Part shown: in pieces, positions 1 through 9,112 of the stretch | Layout: each line of letters begins with the position of its first letter | Numbering within the stretch: position 1 is the first letter of the stretch | Origin: Planctomycetota bacterium | GTDB lineage: Bacteria > Planctomycetota > JAJSAM01 > JAJVHW01 | Direction of reading: 5' to 3' | Length of the DNA stretch: 64,000 nucleotides | Assembly (NCBI GenBank): GCA_021414065.1 | Contig: JAIOPE010000124.1 | Span: 23,021 to 87,020, forward strand | Notes under the pieces: generated by a model | Seen by the model: the letters and a program-made list of their open reading frames with translations, nothing else | Databases searched by the model: none | Told to the model about the DNA's origin: nothing | Made by a program: the position numbers and the translations under genes

Positions 1-1344
1 TTCGTCGAACTGGTCCGTCTCGGACTCGGTCTCGGCGGAGGGACGCCGGCCGCGGCGAGCTTCGCCGGGATCGCAATCTCGGCACTCGTCGGTCCCGTGC
101 TCTGGATGGCGGCGCGCAACCGCCTCGGCGATGCGCTCGCGCTCCTTCCCGCTGCGCTTTGGGCCATCCTCGGACTCGACATCGAGGAAGTGGTCGAGAT
201 CAGCGCGGACGCCGCGACGGCCCTCCCCGGCGCGCTCATCGCCCTGACGCTCGTCGTTGCGCGGGCTCGTCCCGAGGCTGCGAAGCGCTGGATCTTCGCG
301 GGCGGCCTCGCTGCCGGCGCGGGCGTCCTGCTCAAGGAGACGGGCGCCTTCGCGGCCGTCGGCCTGGGTGTCGGCGCGCTCGTGATCGGCCGCGGTCGCG
401 AGCGCTGGACCCTCGGCGCGATCGCCGCAGGTGGCGCCGTCGTGGTCCTCGCGCTGGCGACGGTCTTCGGCGTGTTGCAGCGCCCCGAGGTGGCATCGCA
501 GGAGATGCTCACCGCATCTGCGCCCGTCCACTGGAACGCACCCGGCTTCGTCCAGCGCATCACGATCGACGTCCCGCGCATGCTCCTGACGGCGACGGGA
601 GCGTTCGGGCTGCTCCACGTCGCGGCGCTCCCGCTCCTCGCGCGCCTTCCGTTCCGCGCGGCGCGGGGCGACGCCGTCGCTGCGGCGGCGCTCGCGGGCG
701 TGATCGCCTTCGACATCGCTCCGATCTCGTTCTCGACGTGGGCCGTGCTGCCCGCCAACTTCCCGCGCTACTTGTTGCCGGTCATCCCGGTGTGGTTGCT
801 CGCGATCTCCGAGACACTCGGAGACGCCGCGCCCGGGCCGATCGAGCGCCGGGTGTCGCTCCTCGCCGCCGCCGCGGGGTTGATGTTCATCGGCAGGTCG
901 CCCATGACCTGGTTCGTCGTTCCGGTCGGTCTTGCGCTGACTGCGTGGCCCTGCCTCACGCCGACGAGCGTCTCAGGGCAGGTCCGGCAGACGACGGCGT
1001 TCGTACTCGCGGCGGCGGGCGCTTCGGCGCTCCTCACGCCGTGGGCGCGCGTCGCACCCGACGCGACGTGGAATGCGTGGAGCCTCCTCCCGCGAGACGG
1101 CGCCGTCCACGCAGACCGTCTCGTCGGGCGACGCTTGGCCTTCGCCGCGCGGACCGCGCCGGGGGCCGATGCGTCGCGAGTGCGACTCATCGACGACGAA
1201 CCGCGCGTGCCGCCCGAGGTCGCGCCGGGCGACGTCGTGCTCGTCCGCCGCGGAACGAAGCTGGCGCTGGCCTGCGCCCTCGACGCCGGTTTCCGTGAAC
1301 TCGACATCGACCTCGGCGAGACGCTTCCGCTGATCCGCCGGTGA
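1..1344 (+). CDS. Membrane glycosyltransferase, GT39/ArnT-like (5' partial)
   Basis: The reading frame is open from the first base, so the N-terminus lies outside the window; 447 residues are visible. The protein is a series of hydrophobic segments rich in Leu, Ala and Val. A short loop with LLKETGAF follows the membrane segments, a place and sequence typical of the dolichyl-phosphate-mannose / ArnT-type (GT39) glycosyltransferases that move sugars from lipid carriers at the membrane. A hydrophilic C-terminal tail of about 110 residues follows the last membrane segment. The catalytic first loop is not visible, so the family call rests on topology and the KET loop only. A generic polyprenol-dependent membrane transferase is the main alternative. 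The next gene starts 63 bases downstream behind a small hairpin. Confidence 0.6.
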   Translation, partial: FVELVRLGLGLGGGTPAAASFAGIAISALVGPVLWMAARNRLGDALALLPAALWAILGLDIEEVVEISADAATALPGALIALTLVVARARPEAAKRWIFAGGLAAGAGVLLKETGAFAAVGLGVGALVIGRGRERWTLGAIAAGGAVVVLALATVFGVLQRPEVASQEMLTASAPVHWNAPGFVQRITIDVPRMLLTATGAFGLLHVAALPLLARLPFRAARGDAVAAAALAGVIAFDIAPISFSTWAVLPANFPRYLLPVIPVWLLAISETLGDAAPGPIERRVSLLAAAAGLMFIGRSPMTWFVVPVGLALTAWPCLTPTSVSGQVRQTTAFVLAAAGASALLTPWARVAPDATWNAWSLLPRDGAVHADRLVGRRLAFAARTAPGADASRVRLIDDEPRVPPEVAPGDVVLVRRGTKLALACALDAGFRELDIDLGETLPLIRR

Positions 1345-1350
1345 ACGACG

Positions 1351-1368
1351 CAGCGGCATGCGCCGTTG
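1351..1368 (+). terminator. Short hairpin after the glycosyltransferase gene
   Basis: Arms CAGCGGC and GCCGTTG (one G-U pair) enclose a 4-base loop, 6 bases after the TGA. There is no T tract, so this is only a possible terminator or mRNA 3' end. Confidence 0.3.
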
Positions 1369-1407
1369 CGGACGCTATCGTCGGACGTTCGCCGAAGGAG
1401 GCCCCCC

Positions 1408-1947
1408 ATGAAACTCGTGAAAACCATCGCGGTCGTCCTCGTCGCCCTCGCCGTGCTCTTCGTCGGCATCGGGCTGTTCCTGCCGCGCGACTGGAACGTC
1501 GAGCGCTCGATCCTGATCCGCGCGTCGCCCGACCAGATCCACCCTTGGGTCGAGCGTCCGTCGAAGTGGAACGACTGGTTCGCATGGGAGGAGATGAAGA
1601 CCGATCCCTCGTACAAGGTGTGGACGTCGGGCCCCGAGACGGGCGTCGGCGCCACGTATCAGTGGAGCGGGAACACGTCGGGCAACGGGAAGATCGTGAT
1701 CACCGGGTCGGACCCACAGGGCGGCGTCCACCTCGACGAGTGCATCGAGTCGAACGAGACGAACGCGAAGGGCGTGATCGCCTACACCCCCGCCGACGGC
1801 GGGATGACGCGCGTGACGTGGACGGACTCCGGCAAGCTGCCGGCGGTGATCGGGGGCTACTTCCGCGGCATGGTGGACGCAGCGATCGGCGCTGCGTTCG
1901 AGAAGGGTCTCGCGAACCTGAAGTCGAAGGTGGAAGCGACGAAGTAG
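1408..1947 (+). CDS. SRPBCC (START/Bet v1-like) family protein, membrane-anchored
   Basis: This is a 179-residue protein. The chosen ATG has AAGGAGG at 1395-1401, ideally spaced; an ATG at 1366 in the same frame has no such site. Residues 5-27 form a membrane anchor. The rest fits the SRPBCC / polyketide-cyclase-like fold: an early strand followed by a Trp-rich region (HPWV, KWNDWFAWE), a middle section with GATYQW and GNGKIVI, and a long C-terminal helix (FEKGLANLKSKVE). Members bind hydrophobic ligands, and the substrate here cannot be told. It converges with the esterase gene, 9 bases apart. Confidence 0.75.
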   Translation: MKLVKTIAVVLVALAVLFVGIGLFLPRDWNVERSILIRASPDQIHPWVERPSKWNDWFAWEEMKTDPSYKVWTSGPETGVGATYQWSGNTSGNGKIVITGSDPQGGVHLDECIESNETNAKGVIAYTPADGGMTRVTWTDSGKLPAVIGGYFRGMVDAAIGAAFEKGLANLKSKVEATK

Positions 1948-1956
1948 CGGGTCGCC

Positions 1957-2649
1957 TCAGCGCAGGTTCGCGCCGAGGAACGCTTTCACGTCGTCGCGGC
2001 AGCGGGCGTCGCGGAGCACCGCGTGGCCCGCGTCGTAGGTTCGAAACTCGAGCGGAAGTCCCAGCGCTGCGAGGCGCTCGGCGGAGGCGCGGCACGGCTC
2101 GGGGCGAACGGCTTCGTCCTTCTCTCCGTGGACGTCGAGCACGCGCAGCCCTGCCGCGGCCGCAGCCGGCGCGGCGTCGGCGAGGATCTCGTCCTTCATC
2201 CGCCCCGACGCAACGACGAGCGCGCGGAACCGCGCCGCATTGCGAACGCCGACGAAACCGGCCAGGTAGCCGCCCTGCGAGAATCCGACGAGCGCGGCCC
2301 GTCGCCCGTCGAGACCCTCAGACGCGATTTCCGAGTCGATCACCGCGAGCAGCCACGACGCGACGTCCGCGAGCGAGCGAACGAAAGCACCCGAGTCGCC
2401 GGTCCACACGTACCAGGCGTTGCCCTGGCGCGGCGGTTCGCGCCTCGTCGTGTCCTTCGACCGCATCTCGAACGGGTACGGACCCTGCGGGAGAATCAGC
2501 GTCGCCCCCGGCGGTACGAGCGGCGCGGCGTCGCGCTCGAAGTGCGCCGCGGACTGCCCCATCCCGTGGAGGGCGACGACGACCGAGCCGTCGGCGTCCG
2601 CAGGGCGGCGGACCTCGCAGGGAACGTCGTGGGAGAAGCCGTGGCGCAT
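1957..2649 (-). CDS. Alpha/beta hydrolase, phospholipase/carboxylesterase type
   Basis: This 230-residue protein has the layout of the phospholipase/carboxylesterase (PF02230-like) family. An early ALHGMGQ oxyanion-hole loop is followed by the nucleophile elbow GFSQGG with Ser124, an acid residue in HGEKDEAV, and the catalytic His209 in DAGHAV close to the C-terminus. No signal peptide is seen, so it is probably cytoplasmic and acts on short-chain or lysophospholipid esters. The exact substrate is not deducible. It stands alone on the minus strand, converging with the SRPBCC gene, and is separated from the gene upstream by a strong hairpin. Confidence 0.82.
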   Translation of the reverse strand: MRHGFSHDVPCEVRRPADADGSVVVALHGMGQSAAHFERDAAPLVPPGATLILPQGPYPFEMRSKDTTRREPPRQGNAWYVWTGDSGAFVRSLADVASWLLAVIDSEIASEGLDGRRAALVGFSQGGYLAGFVGVRNAARFRALVVASGRMKDEILADAAPAAAAAGLRVLDVHGEKDEAVRPEPCRASAERLAALGLPLEFRTYDAGHAVLRDARCRDDVKAFLGANLR

Positions 2650-2700
2650 CCCCCCTGTTTCGTGGACGACGCCGCGGAAGTCACGAACTGGCGAATCAGA

Positions 2701-2743
2701 ACGTCGCGGATGCCCGGGGCGAACGCCCGCACATCCGCGACGT
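2701..2743 (-). terminator. Long perfect hairpin, probable terminator
   Basis: Arms ACGTCGCGGATG and CATCCGCGACGT (12 base pairs, perfect) enclose a 19-base loop that holds a smaller GGGC/GCCC stem. It lies just after the stop of the secreted-protein gene (2758-3327, minus strand). No T tract follows. Confidence 0.5.
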
Positions 2744-2757
2744 CGATCGCGCCGCGA

Positions 2758-3327
2758 CTAGAACTGGTTCAGCGTGATCTTGAACCGCTTCGCGAGGGCG
2801 AAGCCGTACTTCTCGAACGCGATCAGCGCCTTCATCTTCTGCAGGCGCGTGATCGAGGGGTTGGCGACCTCGGGGAACCGCTTGCTGAGCGCGGTGGCTT
2901 TCGCCGCGTGGGACTTGGCGAGTGCCGCAACCGCGTGGTAGTCGCCCTTGTTCACCAACTTGAGCGCGGCGCCGTTGTAGGCCTGGTTACCACGGAAGAA
3001 GACGGGCAGGTACGCCGACTGGACGAGACCGTCGAGGTACAGGGTCATCGCCGGGTCGGACGTGCCGTAGGCCTTCTCAAGCTTCGTGATGGCGTTCATG
3101 GCGTCCGTCAGGTCGGCGGCAAAGCTCTTCGAGGTGTTGTCGAAGAGCGCAGCGGCAGCCGTGAGCGCGGCCTTCTTCGCGGGGTCCGTCTCGTCCGTCG
3201 CCTTGCTCACGAGCGCGTCGTGGACGCTCGTGAACTGCGCGGAGTACGGTGCGGCGGTCGCGGGGACGGCAGTCAGAAGGCCGAGGCCGAGGGCGAGCGC
3301 GAGCGTCATGCGGGTTGCGAGATGCAT
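2758..3327 (-). CDS. Secreted protein of unknown function
   Basis: This 189-residue protein begins with a clear signal peptide: a charged start, a Leu/Ala core, and likely cleavage after ATAA near residue 26. A GGAG-type ribosome site lies 5' of the ATG. The mature part is almost all helical, with many Ala and Lys residues, and has no cysteine or recognisable catalytic motif. Residues 60-110 (TKLEKAYGTS and following) look like helical bundle segments. I do not recognise the family. It is monocistronic, with its own ribosome site and a strong hairpin downstream, and would be periplasmic or exported. Confidence 0.7.
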   Translation of the reverse strand: MHLATRMTLALALGLGLLTAVPATAAPYSAQFTSVHDALVSKATDETDPAKKAALTAAAALFDNTSKSFAADLTDAMNAITKLEKAYGTSDPAMTLYLDGLVQSAYLPVFFRGNQAYNGAALKLVNKGDYHAVAALAKSHAAKATALSKRFPEVANPSITRLQKMKALIAFEKYGFALAKRFKITLNQF

Positions 3328-3428
3328 CGATGTCTCCGTGAGTGCGTGTGTCGTGGGGCTGCGGTCCCTCGACAGGAGCGCGGAGCCTACGGCACCGCGC
3401 CCCCGTGCGCAAGCGACGGCGCGAGGAA

Positions 3429-4541
3429 CTACTCGACCCAGTCGGCGACGAAGACGTTCGTGTCGCGCTTGTGCTTGTCGTCGTTGAACCGGTTGCTCTC
3501 CCAGACGAGTTGCTTCCCGTCGGGCGAGAACATCGGGAACGAGTCGAACTCGGGCGCGGTGGTCACCTTCTCGAGGCCGGTGCCGTCGAGGTTCACCATG
3601 AACAGGTCGAACTTCCAGCCGCGGTCGTCTTCGAAGTTCGAAGCGAAGATGATCCGGTTGCCGTCGGGCAGGAAGTACGGAGCGAAGCTCGACCCGCCGA
3701 CGTTGGTCACCTGATGCTGGTCGGATCCGTCGCGGTTCATCACCCAGATCGCCATCTTCCCGGGCTGCACCCAGCGGCCGGCGAGGAGTCGCTTGTAGTC
3801 GGCGACATCCTGCGGCGTCTCCGGGTGATTCGCGCGGTAGACGATCTTCGTGCCGTCCGGCGAGAAGAACGCGCCGCCGTCGTATCCGAGCGTGTTCGTC
3901 AGACGGGTCACGTTCGAGCCGTCCGCGTCCATCGTGTACAGATCGAGGTCACCCTCGCGGTCCGACGTGAAGACGATCTTCCCGTCGTGCGCGACGGTCG
4001 CCTCTGCGTCGTACGACGGTCCGCCGATGAGCCGACGGACGTCGGTGCCGTCGGCCTTCGCGATGTAGACGTCGTAGTCGAAGAGCGGCCACGTGTAGCC
4101 GCCCGGCACTGCGACCGGCGGCTTCGGGCAGTCGTCGCCGACGTGGTGCGTGGACGCATAGACGATCTCGCGATCGCCGGGCATGAAGTAGGGGCACGTC
4201 GTGCGTCCCTTCCCGGAAGACACCATGCGCTCGTCGTGGCCGTCGGCGCTCATCACGAAGATCTGGTCGCACGGGATCGGGACCGTGCCGCCCGGAGCGG
4301 GCTCGGCGTCGATCGCGTGCTTGCGGCGCGTGCCGCGCGGGTCCGAGGCCTGGAAGATGAGTTCGTCGCCGCTCCAGGACCAGTAGGCCTCGGCGTTGTC
4401 GCCGCCGAAGGTGATCTGACGGACGTTCGTCAGGTGCCGTTCGCCCGGCGTGTCGGGGTGCTGTATCCACGCCGCAGACCGGCAGCCGCCGGCGGTGGTG
4501 ACGGCGGCGAACGCCGCGAGCAGGGTCAGGCTGATCTTCAT
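3429..4541 (-). CDS. TolB/WD40-like beta-propeller lipoprotein
   Basis: This 370-residue protein has a short signal peptide ending in TAGGC, a plausible lipobox with Cys20. The body is built of repeats typical of TolB/PD40 propellers: DGKIVFTSDREGD, SPDGTKIVYRAN, PDGNRIIFASN and SPDGKQLVWESNR, each ending in blades that print or compare values. Such proteins sit in the periplasm and act as interaction platforms or scaffold other activities; no enzyme motif is visible. The ATG overlaps the rhomboid stop by 4 bases (ATGA), and the gene is the last of the guaB-guaA operon. Confidence 0.82.
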   Translation of the reverse strand: MKISLTLLAAFAAVTTAGGCRSAAWIQHPDTPGERHLTNVRQITFGGDNAEAYWSWSGDELIFQASDPRGTRRKHAIDAEPAPGGTVPIPCDQIFVMSADGHDERMVSSGKGRTTCPYFMPGDREIVYASTHHVGDDCPKPPVAVPGGYTWPLFDYDVYIAKADGTDVRRLIGGPSYDAEATVAHDGKIVFTSDREGDLDLYTMDADGSNVTRLTNTLGYDGGAFFSPDGTKIVYRANHPETPQDVADYKRLLAGRWVQPGKMAIWVMNRDGSDQHQVTNVGGSSFAPYFLPDGNRIIFASNFEDDRGWKFDLFMVNLDGTGLEKVTTAPEFDSFPMFSPDGKQLVWESNRFNDDKHKRDTNVFVADWVE

Positions 4542-5446
4542 CTTGCGCCTCCGAGAACCGTGGTGGTGAATGCGAACCCGCGCGCGAGCGCGACGGCCGC
4601 TGCGACGGCGCCGATGGTGGCGAGGAGCCACCAATTGCGGCGCGCCTGCGGCGAGACGAGCGTCGAGAACCGCTCGCGGACGATGAGTCCGATGGCGATG
4701 CCGGGGATGAGTCCGCCGACGTGGCCGGTGTTCGAGATTCGCGGGATCAGGAACCCGAGGGCCAGCATCAGGCCGAGGTTCTGCGCGATGGACCAGCCGA
4801 CGCGCCGGCCCGACTCGGTGCCGCGCTTCAGCAGGAACGCAGCGAGCAACCCGCCGAGCCCGAAGATCGCGCCCGACGCACCGACGAGCGCCGGCGCGTT
4901 CGCCGGGTTCTGCCCCTGGATGTAGACGAACCACACGCTCATCGCGAGCGCCGACGACGCGCCGCAGAGCAGGTAGATCGCGAGCGTCTTGGCCCCGCCG
5001 AACAGATCCTCGCAGATGTGCCCGAGCTGGTTCAGCGCGAACATGTTCATGCCGAGGTGCAGGAGCCCCGCGTGGAGGAACGTGGCCGCGAGCACGCGCC
5101 ACCACTCGCCAACCGCTACACGCTGGTGGATGTAGGCGCCCGCAGCGTCGAGCCCGAAGTCGAATCCGCGGCCCTCGATGAGCAACGGCGCCAGTTTCAG
5201 GCCCGGCGTCGCGCGGTACTGCGCCCACAGCGAGAACAGGAAGTACAGGCAGTTCACTGCGATCAGAACGCGGGTGACGGTCACCGCGGGCGGCAGGCCC
5301 AGCGGCGTCTTCGACGGCCGTGGATCGATGCGAGAGTCGGGCGCGTTCGACCCGCAGTACGAGCACATCGTCGCCACGCGCGGAATCCACGCGGCGCAGC
5401 GCCCGCACTGCTTGATGTCGTAGTTGCCGTTCTCCGGCTCGCTCAC
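4538..5446 (-). CDS. Rhomboid family intramembrane serine protease with N-terminal zinc ribbon
   Basis: This 302-residue protein cleaves membrane proteins inside the bilayer. Residues 14-31 carry two CxxC pairs (C14, C17, C28, C31), a zinc-ribbon-like head in the cytosol. The rhomboid core has the HxxxxHLGMNM segment (His130, Asn134), the catalytic Ser191 in GASGAIFG and the catalytic His242 in TGHVGG. About six to seven membrane segments are visible. The GTG start is set by the 4-base GTGA overlap with the upstream beta-barrel gene. The substrate is unknown; the co-transcribed propeller lipoprotein downstream is one candidate partner. Confidence 0.92.
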   Translation of the reverse strand: MSEPENGNYDIKQCGRCAAWIPRVATMCSYCGSNAPDSRIDPRPSKTPLGLPPAVTVTRVLIAVNCLYFLFSLWAQYRATPGLKLAPLLIEGRGFDFGLDAAGAYIHQRVAVGEWWRVLAATFLHAGLLHLGMNMFALNQLGHICEDLFGGAKTLAIYLLCGASSALAMSVWFVYIQGQNPANAPALVGASGAIFGLGGLLAAFLLKRGTESGRRVGWSIAQNLGLMLALGFLIPRISNTGHVGGLIPGIAIGLIVRERFSTLVSPQARRNWWLLATIGAVAAAVALARGFAFTTTVLGGAR

Positions 5447-5880
5447 GGGCGATCATCCCGAACGTGGTGCAGGACGACGCCCGGGCGCATCGCGCCGTCG
5501 GGACCTGCGGTGTCGAACGTCTCGTCGTAAGCGTCGGCGCCGGGCGTCTGGCGGATCGTCCAGCGGTGGGCGGGATGCGTGAGTTCCCAAGCTCCGGGAC
5601 CGATCTCGCGGATCCGCCACACCTGCTCGGCGTCGGCCTGCGGCCGCGTGACGCAACGGACGGCGCGCCCCGAGTCGAACATCCAGAGGATGTCCTCCTC
5701 GTGGATCACCACGCCGTCGCGGAACGTGGCGACACGCATCGAGAGTGCGCCGTCGCCCTGGGCGGACGGCCGACATTCGCTCACCGACGTGACGGGGCGG
5801 CCGCGGAGCGTGCCCTCGCCGCGCCAGCGGCCCGCGAGGAACCGGAGCCCTTCGCGCTGAACGGACGAAGACTCGGTCAT
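5443..5880 (-). CDS. Small beta-barrel protein, nitrobindin/lipocalin-like (uncertain)
   Basis: This 145-residue protein has an opening [12 protein letters not shown], which resembles the GxWxGxG start of THAP4/nitrobindin and DUF1579-type barrels. It is followed by alternating strands ([23 protein letters not shown]) of a calycin-like fold. The conserved heme-ligating His of nitrobindin cannot be placed with confidence, so heme binding is not claimed. It lies between guaA and the rhomboid gene, overlapping both by 4 bases (ATGA and GTGA), so it is translated with them. An outright new family is possible. Confidence 0.65.
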   Translation of the reverse strand: MTESSSVQREGLRFLAGRWRGEGTLRGRPVTSVSECRPSAQGDGALSMRVATFRDGVVIHEEDILWMFDSGRAVRCVTRPQADAEQVWRIREIGPGAWELTHPAHRWTIRQTPGADAYDETFDTAGPDGAMRPGVVLHHVRDDRP

Positions 5881-7415
5881 TCCCACTCGATCGTCGCGGG
5901 CGGCTTCGACGAGATGTCGAGGACCACACGGTTGATGCCACGGACTTCGTTGATGATCCGATTGCTCACCGTGCGGAGCATCGCGTCCGGAAGTTGCGCC
6001 CAGTCCGCGGTCATGGCGTCGTCGCTCGTCACTGCGCGAAGGGCGCACGCCTCTTCGTACGTCCGCTCGTCGCCCATCACGCCGACCGACCGCACGGGCA
6101 GCAGCACGCAGAACGCCTGCCAGAGCGAGCGGTGCAGTTCGTGCGAGGTCAGCTCCTCCTGGAAGATCGCGTCGGCGCGGCGCAGCACGTCGAGCCGCTT
6201 CTTCGTGATCTCGCCGAGGCAGCGCACGGCGAGACCCGGGCCCGGGAACGGGTGACGCCACACCATCGACTCGGGAAGCCCGAGTTCCACGCCGATCCGG
6301 CGGACCTCGTCCTTGAACAGCGCGCGGAGCGGCTCGACGAGCTTGAACCCGAGCTTCTCCGGAAGCCCGCCGACGTTGTGGTGCGTCTTGATCGTCGCCG
6401 TGGGGCCGCCGAAGGCAGCAACCGACTCGATCACGTCGGGATAGAGAGTTCCCTGGGCGAGGTAGTGCGCGTCGGGGAACTTCCGCGCTTCGTCCTGGAA
6501 GACCTCGATGAACACGCGACCGATGATCTTCCGCTTCTTCTCGGGATCGGTGACGCCCGCAAGCTCGTTCAGAAACCGGTCGGCCGCGTGGACCGTGACG
6601 AGCGACTTGCCGAAATGCGCGCCGAAGGCCGACTCGACCTCTTCGGCCTCGTTCAGGCGCAGCAGGCCGTTGTCGACGAAGATGCACGTGAGCCGGTCGC
6701 CGATCGCGCGGTAGACGAGCGCCGCGGTGACCAAGCTGTCCACGCCGCCCGAGAGACCGCAGATCACGCGATCGGGGCCGACCTGTGCGCGGACCGTCTC
6801 GACCGCGTCGTCAACGAAGCGCGACATCACCCAGTCGCCGGAGAGCTTCGCGACGCCGAACAGGAAGTTCCGGAGCATCTGCTTCCCGTGGCGAGTGTGC
6901 GCGACCTCGGGGTGGAACTGGAGTCCGTGGATGGGGCGCTTCGGGTCGCGTGCCGCGGCGAACGGAGCGTTGTCGCTCTCGGCGAGCACGATCCACCCGG
7001 GCGGGATCGACTCCACGCGATCGCCGTGGCTCATCCACACTTCCTGCTTCGTGTCGAGCCCTTCGAAGAGCGGGTCGCTCGTCACGACGCGCACTTCCGC
7101 GCGGCCGAACTCACGGTGTGCCGCCGGCGCCACGTGGCCGCCGAGTTCGCCGCAGAGCAGTTGCATGCCGTAGCAGAGACCGAGGATCGGCACCCCCATC
7201 GTGACGACTTCGGGAGCGCAGCGCGGCGAGCCGCCCTGCCAGAACGAGGCGGGCCCGCCCGAGAGGATGATCGCCTTGGGATCGAGCGCGCGGATCCGGT
7301 CGATCGGCGCGTTGCAGGGCAGGATCACGCAGAAGACGTGGTTCTCGCGGACGCGCCGCGCGATGAGCTGCGTGTACTGGCTGCCGAAGTCGAGGACGAG
7401 GACGGTCTCTGGCAT
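5877..7415 (-). CDS. guaA: GMP synthase (glutamine-hydrolysing)
   Basis: This 512-residue protein converts XMP, glutamine and ATP to GMP in purine synthesis. The N-terminal class I glutamine amidotransferase domain has the nucleophile Cys81 in GLCYGMQ and the LQFHPEV histidine. The ATP-pyrophosphatase domain has the SGGVDS P-loop. The C-terminal dimerisation domain ends in the family-typical PATIEWE. Length and order match the standard bacterial enzyme. It lies 10 bases behind guaB and overlaps the next gene by 4 bases, so the two last steps of GMP synthesis are made together. Confidence 0.98.
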   Translation of the reverse strand: MPETVLVLDFGSQYTQLIARRVRENHVFCVILPCNAPIDRIRALDPKAIILSGGPASFWQGGSPRCAPEVVTMGVPILGLCYGMQLLCGELGGHVAPAAHREFGRAEVRVVTSDPLFEGLDTKQEVWMSHGDRVESIPPGWIVLAESDNAPFAAARDPKRPIHGLQFHPEVAHTRHGKQMLRNFLFGVAKLSGDWVMSRFVDDAVETVRAQVGPDRVICGLSGGVDSLVTAALVYRAIGDRLTCIFVDNGLLRLNEAEEVESAFGAHFGKSLVTVHAADRFLNELAGVTDPEKKRKIIGRVFIEVFQDEARKFPDAHYLAQGTLYPDVIESVAAFGGPTATIKTHHNVGGLPEKLGFKLVEPLRALFKDEVRRIGVELGLPESMVWRHPFPGPGLAVRCLGEITKKRLDVLRRADAIFQEELTSHELHRSLWQAFCVLLPVRSVGVMGDERTYEEACALRAVTSDDAMTADWAQLPDAMLRTVSNRIINEVRGINRVVLDISSKPPATIEWE

Positions 7416-7425
7416 CGTCTGGCCC

Positions 7426-8901
7426 TCAGAGAGTCCCGTCGAATTCGCCGCCCTGATAGTTCGGCGCTTCGCGGGTGATCGAGATGTCGTGCGGGTGATT
7501 CTCGCGGAGCGACGCGCCGGTGATCTTCACGAAGCGGGCCTTCTGCTGAAGTTCAGTGACGTTGCGCGCGCCGACGTAGCCCATGCCGGCCCGCAGCCCG
7601 CCGACCAGTTGATACACGAACGGCGAGAGCCGCCCGCGCGACGGCACCCGGCCCTCGACGCCTTCGGGCACGAGCTTGTCCTTCTGGTCCTGGCCGCCCT
7701 GACCATACCGGTCGGCTGAGCCCTGGACCATCGCGCCGATCGAGCCCATGCCGCGGTACTGCTTGAACGTGCGGCCGCGGTAGAGGATGGTCTCCCCGGG
7801 GCTCTCTTCGAGACCGGCGAAGAGCGAGCCCGCCATGACGCTGTCTGCGCCGGCCGCGATCGCCTTCGTGATGTCGCCCGAGTAGCGAATGCCGCCGTCG
7901 GCGATGACCGGCACGCCCGCGGGGCGGCAGGCCTCGACGGCCGACGTGATCGCCGTCAACTGCGGCACGCCGACGCCGGAGATCACGCGCGTGGTGCAGA
8001 TGGACCCCGGTCCGATGCCGACCTTCACGGCGTCGGCGCCGGCATCGACGAGCGCCTTCGCGCCGTCGTACGTCGCCACGTTGCCCGCGACCACGTCTAC
8101 CTGCGGATACTTCGCCTTCACGCGCTTCACAGCCTCGATCACGTTCTTCGAGTGGCCGTGGGCTGTGTCCACCACGATCACGTCGCACTGCGCCGCGACG
8201 AGATGCTCGACGCGATCGTCGTCGCGCACGCCCACCGCGGCGGCGACGCGCAGGCGTCCCTCGCCGTCGATGTTCGCGTTGGGGAAGTGCTCGAGCTTGT
8301 TGATGTCCTTGATCGTGATGAGGCCCGCAAGGCGGCCGTCGGCATCGACCAGGATCAGCTTCTCGACCTTCCGCTGGTGGAGGACTTCCTTCGCCTGCTC
8401 GGGCGTGGTGCCGGGGGCGCGGGTCACGAGCGACGTCGTCATGATCGCCGAGACTCGCTCGTCGTCGCGCTTGTGGAAGCGCAAGTCGCGCGCCGTGAGG
8501 ATGCCCACCACGCGCCGCTCCGAGTCCACGATCGGGAGACCCGAGATCCGGTGCGACGCCATCAACTGCCGCGCCTGGCCGACGGTCGCGTCGGGCGCCA
8601 GCGTCACCGGATCGACGATCACGCCGGAGACCGTGCGCTTGACCTGGTACACCTCGCGGGCCTGGTCGGCCGGCGGCATGTTCTTGTGGATGACGCCGAT
8701 CCCGCCCTCGTAGCCGAGAGCGATCGCCAGCGCCGCCTCGGTCACGGTGTCCATCGCCGCGCTGCAGATCGGGATGCGCAGGCCGACGTTCCGCGTGAAC
8801 CGAGAAGCGGGGTTGATCTCGCTCGGGACGATCTCCGAGTAGCCCGGCAACAGCAACACGTCGTCGAACGTGATGCCCTCGCCGACGATCCGGTCGTGCA
8901 T
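7426..8901 (-). CDS. guaB: Inosine-5'-monophosphate dehydrogenase
   Basis: This 491-residue enzyme oxidises IMP to XMP with NAD+, the committed step to GMP. The TIM-barrel start ([17 protein letters not shown]) is followed by a CBS-domain pair (about residues 90-205, [19 protein letters not shown] region). The catalytic loop is GPGSICTTR, and the flap region near KYRGMGS-like residues ([13 protein letters not shown]) is intact. An AGGAG-like ribosome site precedes the ATG. It is the first gene of a five-gene minus-strand operon. The 211 bases upstream (8902-9112) hold no gene and no clear promoter that I can name. Confidence 0.98.
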   Translation of the reverse strand: MHDRIVGEGITFDDVLLLPGYSEIVPSEINPASRFTRNVGLRIPICSAAMDTVTEAALAIALGYEGGIGVIHKNMPPADQAREVYQVKRTVSGVIVDPVTLAPDATVGQARQLMASHRISGLPIVDSERRVVGILTARDLRFHKRDDERVSAIMTTSLVTRAPGTTPEQAKEVLHQRKVEKLILVDADGRLAGLITIKDINKLEHFPNANIDGEGRLRVAAAVGVRDDDRVEHLVAAQCDVIVVDTAHGHSKNVIEAVKRVKAKYPQVDVVAGNVATYDGAKALVDAGADAVKVGIGPGSICTTRVISGVGVPQLTAITSAVEACRPAGVPVIADGGIRYSGDITKAIAAGADSVMAGSLFAGLEESPGETILYRGRTFKQYRGMGSIGAMVQGSADRYGQGGQDQKDKLVPEGVEGRVPSRGRLSPFVYQLVGGLRAGMGYVGARNVTELQQKARFVKITGASLRENHPHDISITREAPNYQGGEFDGTL

Positions 8902-9112
8902 GTCCGCGCTCCTGCCTCGTGGCCCCGGACCGGGAACCGGTCGGTGTCGGCGGCCCTGCCCGATTCCTCCGGAGACACGTGTCCCGGGGCGAATCGTGGC
9001 GGAGCCGGAGGCGCCCGGCGCGGGGAAACGGAGGAGACTAGGCTCCGCAGCGAGCCGCGTCCAACTCCGGTGGAGGCCAGCGACGGGTCGGTCCGGCGTG
9101 CCGCCGCCGACG

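Noticed and set aside
1341..2777. Plus-strand open frame of 478 codons
   Set aside because: Arg/Pro-rich shadow that crosses the SRPBCC and esterase genes, both of which have clear domain motifs.
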